This document shows, piece by piece, positions 1-5,089 of a DNA stretch of 5,089 bases. Every line of letters starts with the position of its first letter. Positions within the stretch are counted from its first letter, which is position 1. This stretch comes from JAPXSY01 sp034003585 (lineage in GTDB: Bacteria > Verrucomicrobiota > Kiritimatiellia > RFP12 > UBA1067): assembly GCA_034003585.1 (NCBI GenBank), contig JAVEYH010000174.1:1-5089 (forward strand), read 5' to 3'. The notes beneath the pieces were generated by a model that did no database searches, had not been told where the DNA came from, and saw only the letters and a list, made by a program, of their open reading frames with translations. The translations under genes were made by a program, and so were the position numbers.

Positions 1-2
1 TG

Positions 3-65
3 GAACCGGAACAGGTCGGCCTCTTCCCGATGAAGGGCGGCGAAGTCAGAAGCAAGAGCTTCTGA
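3..65 (+). CDS. C-terminal end of an unrecognised upstream protein (partial)
   Basis: Reading from base 3 gives 20 codons, EPEQVGLFPMKGGEVRSKSF, then TGA at 63-65. The other two plus frames look worse: one stops after ten codons (TGA at 31-33) and the other runs open into the next gene as arginine- and cysteine-rich nonsense. The 5' part lies outside the window. The fragment has an acidic start, a hydrophobic VGLFPM strand and a basic tail, as at the end of a beta-sandwich domain. That is compatible with the last strand of some glycoside hydrolases, but it is too short to assign, so no function is given. A probable terminator follows, so this gene likely ends its own transcript before the large gene begins. 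The main doubt is whether such a short open stretch is coding at all. Confidence 0.5.
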   Translation, partial: EPEQVGLFPMKGGEVRSKSF

Positions 66-66
66 C
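45..66 (+). other. perfect 9-bp hairpin overlapping the upstream stop codon
   Basis: GTCAGAAGC (45-53) and GCTTCTGAC (58-66) are exact reverse complements around the loop AAGA. The stem covers the last codons and the TGA of the upstream fragment. No T-run follows, so it is not a canonical intrinsic terminator by itself. It could protect the transcript 3' end or be part of a two-hairpin terminator with the structure at 104-130. Confidence 0.55.
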
Positions 67-103
67 CGGATCCTGCGGCAATATCCGACTGAAGTGTATC
101 CGG

Positions 104-140
104 CCCTGCGGGCGAATTCGCCGCGCAGGGTGTCGTGTTA
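104..140 (+). terminator. probable Rho-independent terminator of the upstream gene
   Basis: CCCTGCG (104-110) pairs with CGCAGGG (124-130). Inside it, GGCGAATTCGCC (111-122) is a perfect palindrome, giving a stem of about 11 bp with loop AATT and one bulged G at 123. The sequence just after, TGTCGTGTTA (131-140), is T-rich compared with its surroundings but is not a clean T-run. The position, 39 bases after the upstream stop and before the next ribosome binding site, fits a terminator that insulates the large gene. An operator palindrome for the large gene is the alternative. Confidence 0.55.
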
Positions 141-171
141 TCCATATGCGTGTGGCGCGCGGAGTAAAATC

Positions 172-176
172 AGGAG
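172..176 (+). promoter_or_regulatory. Shine-Dalgarno AGGAG that favours the ATG at 183
   Basis: AGGAG lies six bases before ATG 183, a normal spacing. An in-frame GTG at 180 directly precedes that ATG but would sit only three bases from the AGGAG. The ATG is therefore the better start, and the two choices differ by one residue. Confidence 0.75.
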
Positions 177-182
177 TGTGTG

Positions 183-242
183 ATGAGGAAAATGCATTGG
201 GCGGTGGCGTTGTGTTGCGGGTTTGCGGGTTTTGTTCTGGCG
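183..242 (+). other. Sec signal peptide of the giant protein
   Basis: Residues 1-20 have a short basic start (MRKMHW), a hydrophobic core from A7 to L19, and V18-L19-A20 before D21, which meets the small-residue rule at -1 and -3. The two cysteines (C11, C12) lie inside the core and lack a small residue at -1, so a lipoprotein signal is unlikely. Confidence 0.85.
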
Positions 243-3200
243 GACGTCAGCGGAACGTGGACCGCGCCGGCCGGCGGGTTCTGGAGCGACACCAACAACT
301 GGCAGAACGGTGTGGTGCCCTTTGGCACAGGTCAAATGGCGACCTTCTCCGTGGCGGGGGTGAGCGTCACGAACGACGGCGCGCTGCCGGTCGGCGTCCT
401 GAAGTTCAATCAGGCCAATATCGCGGTATACGGGGATCCGGTCGTGCTGGACGCGACCGAACCCAAACTGATCGCCAATAGCGGGACAGCGTATCTGCAT
501 GTTCCGGTGGTGGCCACCAACGCGCTGACCGTGACGCGGGAGGGATACGCCGCGTCAAGCATCCAGATCTCGCAACGCAGCGAACTGGAGTCCGGGCGGG
601 TACAGGTCACTTCCGGCGCGCGGCTGACGTCCGATGCCCGCGCCCTGGACCCGCTGCCGGGCGACGCCGGTACGATCCGCGCTCCGCTGTCCGTTCTGAA
701 CCCGGATCTGACTTTGTCGTGGGGCGGGGTTTTCCATCTGCTCGGCTCAGCCGCCATGCCGACGGAACAGCGCTTCGGGCTGCTGAACGTGAGAAGCCGC
801 GGGGTTCTGGATGTCGTGAGCGGGGGGACGGCGGCCCCCGCGACGGTGCGCGCGGACGACTTGGTGGGGTCGGGCATGCTGTCCCTGGCGGGAGGCGGCT
901 GCCTGGCCGTGGCGTCGGCCAGCCGCTTTACCGGCGTGATCCAAAATCCCGGCGCGGATCTCCGGATCGACGGGACCGCGACGCCGGCGCTGAAGCCGGC
1001 CGCGGACCCGATCATGCATCTGGACGCTTCGGATCCGGATTCGTTCACCTTTGAGGAAGAAAACGGCACGAATTTCGTGGTCGAGTGGTTTTCGCAGGTT
1101 CCGGGCAATTACGTGCGGCATGACGGGTATCTGACGGATGGCCAACGCGCCCTGCCGTGGGTGAGGACGAATGCGCTGAACGGGTTGCCGGTGGTCGATC
1201 TCGGAAACATGATCCGGACCAATCTGGACGCGCGGTCGCTGGCGCCGTATCTGATCTGGAACACGCGGTCAACGGCCGTCAAAGCCGCGTTCGCCGTGCT
1301 CCGCACCCAGAATTTCATTTTTACCGACACGAGTGAGGGGCATTACCACAATCATGTGCTGACATCAGGAGGGGTATTCCGCTGGGATCAGATCATGCTG
1401 CTAAACCGGGGGGAGACCGCCGCGTCCTTTAAAAACGGGGAGTACGTGATCACGCTGAACGGCGCTCCGGTCGCCAATCCCTTCGCGCAACCGCTGAGCG
1501 CCACGGAGTTCGATGTGGTCGCCATGGTGGTGAAAGAGGGAGCCACGACCGTGGGAACCCTTGCCCGCGACCGCTCCTACCGCTTCGGAGGTCAGCAGGT
1601 GGCGGAGGAGATTTTTTATGACCGTGTCCTGACGGATGCGGAGATCGAGGCGACCGTGGCCTATCTGCGGCAGAAGTGGCAGGGGGTGGCGGGCGATGCG
1701 GGCTTGGCGGCGGCCGGCCCCGGAGCCCTGCGCATGCATGTCGCGGACAGTAACCGGACCCGGCTCACACTGGATGCGGGCGCTGCCTTGGGCGTGGAGG
1801 CGTTGAGCGGTTCGGGTATCCGCGAGGTCAGCGGCAACGGCACGTTGCGGGTCGAGCGCGGCGGCATGCGGCCCTCCCGTCCGCTGGCGCTTCAGGGCGG
1901 CACGCTGGAACTGGTCAACCGGGGGCGCGCCCTCGATGCCACGCTGGAAACGGTGTCGTTGATCACCAACCTCTATTTCCACCTGGACGCGAGCGACCTC
2001 TCCTCCATGACCCTGGACGGAGACCGGGTCTTGGAATGGCGCGGAAACAGCAACGTCACCAACGGTCTGCTGGCCTATGCCATCAACACGGAGGACAACC
2101 CTGCACCGTGGCTGGTCCGCGGCAGGCTGAACGGGCTGCCGGTGGTTGATTTCGGCGCATGGGGGGGCGGCGCGCTGCTGCACTGGAATCATACGAACAC
2201 CGCGATCCGGACCCTTTTCATGGTGTTCGACCACATTCACCCGGAAAGTTTCTGGCTCTCCGATATCTATGACGGCAACTATGCGAACTTCCACCGCGGC
2301 GATAACGGGTTGATTTTCAACACCTCTTATGTGACGGCCGGACTGAAAACCGGGCAGGTCTCGCTGAACGGCAACCGGATCGATCAGATGGCCACGGTTG
2401 TTCCGGAAGAAGAGCCGTTTCTGATCTCGTTTTTGAGCGCCGATGGCACGGCCGCGCGGGCCGCCTGCATGGCGACGGACCGGTATCCGCGTCCGGGGTT
2501 GCCGAAATACCGCAGCGGCGGACAGCGGATCGCCGAAGTGCTGGTTTTTAACCGGCACCTGAACGCTTCCGAGCGCGAGCAAGTCGAGGGGTATCTGATG
2601 CGGAAATGGTTGCCGCACGTGCCCGCTCGGTTTGCCGCTTCCGATGGCTCGCAAACCTTTGACGGGGTGTTCACCTCCTCGACTGAGCCGGTGGCGGTAA
2701 AAGTGGGCGCAGGCCAGCAGGCGGTGCTGGGCGCCTTGGACGGCAGCGGTCCGGTCGAGAAAACCGGCGCGGGCACGCTGGTGGTGGGGCAGGTCGCGGG
2801 TCTGACCGCGCCACTGAGCGTGAAAGAGGGTCGTCTGGCTTTTGACGCGCGCGTTCTGGCTGATCCGTATGTCCTGCCCGGAGGGGTCGCGTACCACGTC
2901 GATGCCTCGGCTGCCGCCTCGATCCTGCTGGATGCGGACGGGGTGTCGGTCACCAACATCCTGGATGCGTCGGGCGGCGGTCTGTGCGCCCGGCCGGCGG
3001 ATCCGGAAATCCCGCCGCTGCTGCTGCCGCACGCGCTGAACGGGTTGCCGGTGCTCTCGTTCCGGGAGGCGAACAGCGGATGCGCGGCCTTGTGGAGCGC
3101 GAAAGTGAGCGGCATCCGGAGCGTGTTCTGGGTGATCGGGTCGCAGGAGGGCGGGGGCATGCCGCTCGGCACGGGTTCGGGCGCGGACGGCAGCGATTTC

Positions 3201-4958
3201 AAGCGGACGCCCATCGTGCCGGGCTCTTCGCCGATCTGGGGTTCAGAATCCCTGGCCCAGTACGGCGTGACGCGGATCAGCGGGGCGGTTGTGGACGGCC
3301 GCGCCACCGGGTTCAACGGCGGATACCAGTTGATGAGTCTGGTGACGGACCGCGGGTGCAGCGCCTCGGCTTTCGCCACGCATAAGAACGAGGAGCTTTT
3401 CGGCGGACAGCGTCTGGCGGAGGTGATCGTGTATCCGCGCCTGCTCTCCGACGCGGAACGCCGTGACGTGGAAGCGTATCTCGCGCGCAAATGGTTCGGC
3501 GCGCCGACTTCGGGGTACGCCGGCGGCAAGGTGGAGATCAACGACCTGAGCGCTGAGGGCGGCACGGTCGATCTGCCGACCGATACGGAGGTCTCGATCC
3601 GGCGGTACGCGGGGGCGGCAGACGTGCGGAAAACCGGGGACGGCGTCCTGTCGATCAGCGATCTCAGCGCGCTGTCCGGCGCGGTTGTGGTTTCCAACGG
3701 AACGTTTATCCTGGCCGGCAAACCGGCGCAGGCCGGACTGCCGGAAAACGGCATGCTGATGCACATGGATGCGAGCGTGACCGGCAGTTTCGAGGTCGTT
3801 TCGGAGAACGGGACGAACTTTGTCTCCCGCTGGAACAGTCTGGTTGGGTCGGCGTACGCGGCGCATGACGGAGTCTCGAAACGGCCCTGGCTGCGCGACA
3901 ACGAGCTGGGCGGTTCTCCGGTGGTGGACTTCGGGCCGTTCAAACGTTCCGGATGGGGGGATACCGCGGCGGACGGCGCGTATCTGATCTGGGATCAGCC
4001 GCGGGTGAACATCCGCAGCGGGTTCATGGTGCTCGGGTCTCAGGACGGCGGGAACTTCCTCGTCGGCTGGAACGGCGCGAACAACATCGCGGATTTCCAC
4101 CGCGGATACGGGGTCGAGGGGTATGTGACCGCCAGCGGTTCGCTTATCGCGACCTCGCGCACGGAGCCGCCGCTGTGGATCAAAAACGCCAACGCGTACT
4201 GGAGCGTCGACGGGGTCCGCGTCAATCAGGGGACCACCGGACTCTCCGGCGGGTATCAGGCCGTCTGTTTCATGAGTGACCCGGAACACGCGCCCACCAA
4301 CACATTGCACGGCAGCGGTTTCGCCATTGACCGGACCTACCGCTGGGGCGGACAACGGCTCGCCGAGTTTGCGGTTTATGACCGGATTCTGACGGATGAG
4401 GAGCGTCTGGCGGTCGAAGTGTATCTGCGCAACAAGTGGTTCGGCGTCCTCCCGGAGGGTTACTATCAGGACGGGAGCGTCTCCAATCTGGCGGTCTTTG
4501 CCGACGGCGTGGTGGATGTGCAGGGACAAACGCGTCCGGTGGCGCATCTGAACGGCGACGGAACCCTCAGCAACGGGACGCTAATCGTGACGGGGACACT
4601 GGCGGCGGGCCCGGCGGAGGGACAGGTGGGGAACCTCACGGCGGACGGCCTGACGTTGGGCGACGGCGTGGTCATGCGCGTGGATCTCGCGGGCGGCGTG
4701 TGCGACCGGGTCTCGCTCGGCGGCGCGCTGACCTTCCAGGGTACGGGAACCGTCGTCCTGTCGCACACCGGAACACGCGTCGGGGATGTGGTCGGCGAGT
4801 ACACGCTCTTCTCCGCGGGCGCCATCCAGGCGGCCGAACTCGCGGCGGGGTGGGCTGTCGAAGGGCTGCCGCCCGGGACCGGCGGCAAACTGACGGTTTC
4901 CGGCACGAACGTGATGCTGACGGTCTTCGCGCAGGGCACGATGCTCCTGATGCGGTGA
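183..4958 (+). CDS. giant secreted protein with four LamG-like jellyroll units alternating with autotransporter-type beta-strand repeats
   Basis: This 1,591-residue protein is probably exported and acts at or outside the cell surface as a binding or adhesive scaffold; the ligand is not known. Visible in order: a Sec signal peptide (1-20, VLA before D21); an N-terminal beta-rich part opening with GTWTAPAGGFWSDTNNW; four jellyroll units at about 276-499, 597-809, 901-1105 and 1191-1421; PATR-like linkers, best seen as EKTGAGTLVV and RKTGDGVLSI; and a glycine-rich C-terminal segment ending in QGTMLLMR. Each jellyroll opens with a variant of HLDAS, has a central LNGLPVVDFG-type strand, and closes with GGQRLAE, an R-L turn and YLxxKW. 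This resembles the concanavalin A-like Laminin_G_3 family. No catalytic residues, C-terminal barrel, PEP-CTERM or sorting signal are seen. The start is ATG 183, chosen by the AGGAG spacing. The reading frame is intact throughout. The architecture call is firm; function is inference only. Confidence 0.93.
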   Translation: MRKMHWAVALCCGFAGFVLADVSGTWTAPAGGFWSDTNNWQNGVVPFGTGQMATFSVAGVSVTNDGALPVGVLKFNQANIAVYGDPVVLDATEPKLIANSGTAYLHVPVVATNALTVTREGYAASSIQISQRSELESGRVQVTSGARLTSDARALDPLPGDAGTIRAPLSVLNPDLTLSWGGVFHLLGSAAMPTEQRFGLLNVRSRGVLDVVSGGTAAPATVRADDLVGSGMLSLAGGGCLAVASASRFTGVIQNPGADLRIDGTATPALKPAADPIMHLDASDPDSFTFEEENGTNFVVEWFSQVPGNYVRHDGYLTDGQRALPWVRTNALNGLPVVDLGNMIRTNLDARSLAPYLIWNTRSTAVKAAFAVLRTQNFIFTDTSEGHYHNHVLTSGGVFRWDQIMLLNRGETAASFKNGEYVITLNGAPVANPFAQPLSATEFDVVAMVVKEGATTVGTLARDRSYRFGGQQVAEEIFYDRVLTDAEIEATVAYLRQKWQGVAGDAGLAAAGPGALRMHVADSNRTRLTLDAGAALGVEALSGSGIREVSGNGTLRVERGGMRPSRPLALQGGTLELVNRGRALDATLETVSLITNLYFHLDASDLSSMTLDGDRVLEWRGNSNVTNGLLAYAINTEDNPAPWLVRGRLNGLPVVDFGAWGGGALLHWNHTNTAIRTLFMVFDHIHPESFWLSDIYDGNYANFHRGDNGLIFNTSYVTAGLKTGQVSLNGNRIDQMATVVPEEEPFLISFLSADGTAARAACMATDRYPRPGLPKYRSGGQRIAEVLVFNRHLNASEREQVEGYLMRKWLPHVPARFAASDGSQTFDGVFTSSTEPVAVKVGAGQQAVLGALDGSGPVEKTGAGTLVVGQVAGLTAPLSVKEGRLAFDARVLADPYVLPGGVAYHVDASAAASILLDADGVSVTNILDASGGGLCARPADPEIPPLLLPHALNGLPVLSFREANSGCAALWSAKVSGIRSVFWVIGSQEGGGMPLGTGSGADGSDFKRTPIVPGSSPIWGSESLAQYGVTRISGAVVDGRATGFNGGYQLMSLVTDRGCSASAFATHKNEELFGGQRLAEVIVYPRLLSDAERRDVEAYLARKWFGAPTSGYAGGKVEINDLSAEGGTVDLPTDTEVSIRRYAGAADVRKTGDGVLSISDLSALSGAVVVSNGTFILAGKPAQAGLPENGMLMHMDASVTGSFEVVSENGTNFVSRWNSLVGSAYAAHDGVSKRPWLRDNELGGSPVVDFGPFKRSGWGDTAADGAYLIWDQPRVNIRSGFMVLGSQDGGNFLVGWNGANNIADFHRGYGVEGYVTASGSLIATSRTEPPLWIKNANAYWSVDGVRVNQGTTGLSGGYQAVCFMSDPEHAPTNTLHGSGFAIDRTYRWGGQRLAEFAVYDRILTDEERLAVEVYLRNKWFGVLPEGYYQDGSVSNLAVFADGVVDVQGQTRPVAHLNGDGTLSNGTLIVTGTLAAGPAEGQVGNLTADGLTLGDGVVMRVDLAGGVCDRVSLGGALTFQGTGTVVLSHTGTRVGDVVGEYTLFSAGAIQAAELAAGWAVEGLPPGTGGKLTVSGTNVMLTVFAQGTMLLMR
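243..1007 (+). other. N-terminal beta-rich (beta-helix-like) segment
   Basis: Residues 21-275 begin with the GTWT...GGFWSDTNNWQNGVVP motif that opens many secreted PVC-group proteins with autotransporter-associated repeats. Short alternating beta-strands and Gly/Asn turns follow, for example RVQVTSGARLTS, RGVLDVVSGG and GSGMLSLAGGGCLAV. This pattern suits a right-handed beta-helix or stacked strands. It contains no catalytic motif that I recognise. Confidence 0.65.
1008..1679 (+). repeat. jellyroll unit 1 (residues 276-499)
   Basis: It opens with IMHLDAS (277-283), continues with ENGTNFVVEW, has LNGLPVVDLG from residue 332 and PYLIWN, and closes with GGQQVAEEIFYDR (469-481) and YLRQKW (W499). 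It matches LamG-like/concanavalin A-like units. It resembles unit 4 most in ENGTNFV, YLIW and YDR-LTD-E. Confidence 0.8.
1680..1970 (+). repeat. beta-strand linker 1 (residues 500-596)
   Basis: About 97 residues link units 1 and 2. They contain the PATR-like pattern LGVEALSGSGIREVSGNGTL followed by ALQGGTLELVNRG, two short beta turns of the autotransporter-associated type. The KTGxGTL signature is degenerate here. Confidence 0.6.
1971..2609 (+). repeat. jellyroll unit 2 (residues 597-809)
   Basis: It opens with LYFHLDAS (597-604), has VLEW, then LNGLPVVDFG from residue 649, LLHWNHTNTAIRTLFMVF and NYANFHRG, and closes with GGQRIAEVLVFNR (from 779) and YLMRKW (W809). It shares the rare FHRG string with unit 4. 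Confidence 0.8.
2610..2882 (+). repeat. beta-strand linker 2 (residues 810-900)
   Basis: This is the clearest autotransporter-associated repeat in the protein: AVLGALDGSGPVEKTGAGTL, then LSVKEGRLAFDAR. It joins units 2 and 3. Confidence 0.7.
2883..3497 (+). repeat. jellyroll unit 3 (residues 901-1105), the most diverged
   Basis: It opens with VAYHVDAS (902-909), has LNGLPVLSFRE from residue 952, IRSVFWVIGSQEGG and GGYQLMSLVTD, and closes with GGQRLAEVIVYPR (from 1074) and YLARKWF (W1104). It lacks the tryptophan that the other units carry after the first strand pair and replaces VVDFG with VLSFR. It is the shortest unit. Confidence 0.78.
3498..3752 (+). repeat. beta-strand linker 3 (residues 1106-1190)
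   Basis: It contains VEINDLSAEGGTVDLPTDTE, then VRKTGDGVLSISDLSALSG and VVVSNGTFILAG, a recognisable PATR-like unit joining jellyrolls 3 and 4. Confidence 0.65.
3753..4445 (+). repeat. jellyroll unit 4 (residues 1191-1421)
   Basis: It opens with MLMHMDAS (1191-1198), continues with SENGTNFVSRW, has LGGSPVVDFG from residue 1242, YLIWDQPRVNIRSGFMVLGS, DFHRG and GGYQAVCFMSD, and closes with GGQRLAEFAVYDR (from 1389) and YLRNKWF (W1419). It is the longest unit and shares separate features with each of the other three. Confidence 0.8.
4446..4955 (+). other. C-terminal beta-rich segment with a short hydrophobic-basic tail
   Basis: Residues 1422-1591 run through HLNGDGTLSNGTLIVTGTLA, VGNLTADGLTLGDGVVMRVDL, DRVSLGGALTFQGTG, EYTLFSAG and KLTVSGTNVMLTV, and end in QGTMLLMR. 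The order (a 'tone-setting' GTLAAGP strand, D-R-V-x-L-GG-L-F, YTLFS, L-V-SGT-V-L-V) is the usual closing passenger segment in secreted proteins of this kind. There is no outer-membrane barrel and no PEP-CTERM motif. Confidence 0.6.
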
Positions 4959-4988
4959 CCGTCGTCCGCCGCCGCCGCAGGCCGGGAA

Positions 4989-5021
4989 GCGGCGCGCCTC
5001 ACGCGAGCGTGAGCGCGCCGC
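4989..5021. terminator. strong bulged hairpin between convergent genes (possible bidirectional terminator)
   Basis: GCGGCGCG (4989-4996) pairs with CGCGCCGC (5014-5021), and CTCACG (4998-5003) pairs with CGTGAG (5008-5013). The loop is CGAG and C4997 is bulged, for 14 bp in all. It lies 31 bases after the stop of the giant gene and covers the stop codon of the minus-strand gene. Neither strand has a T-run next to it, so efficient intrinsic termination is uncertain. Confidence 0.45.
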
Positions 5022-5089
5022 CCGAAACGCCGACGCGCACGGTGGCGCCGGGCGCGTAGGCTCCCGCCACCAGTTTGCGGGCCACCGGC
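4999..5089 (-). CDS. clpB: C-terminal end of a ClpB-like AAA+ disaggregase (partial)
   Basis: On the minus strand the last 29 codons read PVARKLVAGAYAPG, then ATVRVGVSGGALTLA, then TGA (4999-5001). This matches the closing small domain of Hsp100 ATPases, in which PLA-x(2)-hydrophobic-L-x-G-x(3)-PG is followed by a V-R-V/D-V strand and a final GG-x-L strand. ClpB uses ATP to thread proteins out of aggregates with DnaK in the cytoplasm, and this domain helps form the hexamer. The rest lies beyond the window. The spacing PLA...G...PG...V.V fits ClpB better than ClpA, but ClpC cannot be excluded from so short a piece. The gene converges on the giant gene with a 40-base gap, so the two are not in one operon. 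Confidence 0.65.
   Translation of the reverse strand, partial: PVARKLVAGAYAPGATVRVGVSGGALTLA

Noticed and set aside
165..170. TAAAAT as a -10 promoter box for the giant gene
   Set aside because: A start site from it would fall near base 177, removing the AGGAG ribosome binding site, and no -35-like sequence lies 17 bases upstream. The real promoter cannot be placed by eye.
207..222. Lipoprotein signal around C11-C12
   Set aside because: The residues before C11 are V-A-L, without the small residue required at -1, and the cysteines lie within the hydrophobic core rather than at its end. A Sec cleavage after A20 fits better.
1401..3032. 543-residue open frame on the minus strand inside the giant gene
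   Set aside because: It is rich in Arg, Gln, His and Pro, has no recognisable motif and lies wholly antisense to a gene with clear repeat and family signals. This is the usual shadow of GC-rich coding DNA.
2384..3943. 519-residue minus-strand open frame
   Set aside because: It is Ser/Pro/Arg-rich shadow sequence with no domain motif, and it mirrors codon bias of the plus-strand gene.
3243..4547. 434-residue minus-strand open frame
   Set aside because: It has the same shadow composition (many R, H, V, P), no motif, and lies entirely over jellyrolls 3 and 4.
4966..4978. CCG triplet run after the stop of the giant gene
   Set aside because: It is only four triplets, in GC-rich DNA, and is expected by composition.
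4436..5059. 207-residue plus-strand frame crossing the end of the giant gene
   Set aside because: It is almost all Gly and Arg, lacks its own ribosome binding site, overlaps the real frame and runs over the ClpB-like end on the other strand.

Overview
The window is GC-rich (judged by eye) and is dominated by one very long plus-strand gene. That gene encodes a secreted modular protein of 1,591 residues. Its style is typical of Verrucomicrobiota and especially Kiritimatiellota-like bacteria: a Sec signal peptide, an opening of the form GTWT...GG.WSD..NW..GVVP, KTGAGTL-type autotransporter-associated beta-strand repeats (PATR), and LamG-like jellyroll units ending in GGQR-AE-hydrophobic-R-L-..E...YL..KW. 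The lineage is inferred from protein style only; there is no rRNA or other firm marker.

Layout. Bases 3-65 hold the last 20 codons of an unrecognised plus-strand gene, whose stop codon lies in a perfect 9-bp hairpin. Bases 66-182 are intergenic and contain a strong GC-rich hairpin followed by a weakly T-rich stretch (probable terminator) and then an AGGAG ribosome binding site. Bases 183-4958 are the large gene. Bases 4959-4998 are a short convergent intergenic gap. Bases 4999-5089, on the minus strand, hold the last 29 codons of an AAA+ chaperone that resembles the ClpB C-terminus. A 14-bp bulged hairpin covers the end of that gene.

The large protein reads as: signal peptide (1-20), N-terminal beta-rich segment (21-275), jellyroll 1 (276-499), beta-strand linker, jellyroll 2 (597-809), linker, jellyroll 3 (901-1105), linker, jellyroll 4 (1191-1421), and a C-terminal beta-rich segment (1422-1591). 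The jellyrolls recur about every 290-320 residues. No catalytic motif, autotransporter barrel, PEP-CTERM or LPXTG anchor is visible, so the likely role is binding or adhesion at or outside the cell surface. The ligand is unknown. The flanking genes do not obviously share its function: it appears to be a single-gene transcription unit, separated from the upstream gene by a probable terminator and facing the chaperone gene tail to tail.
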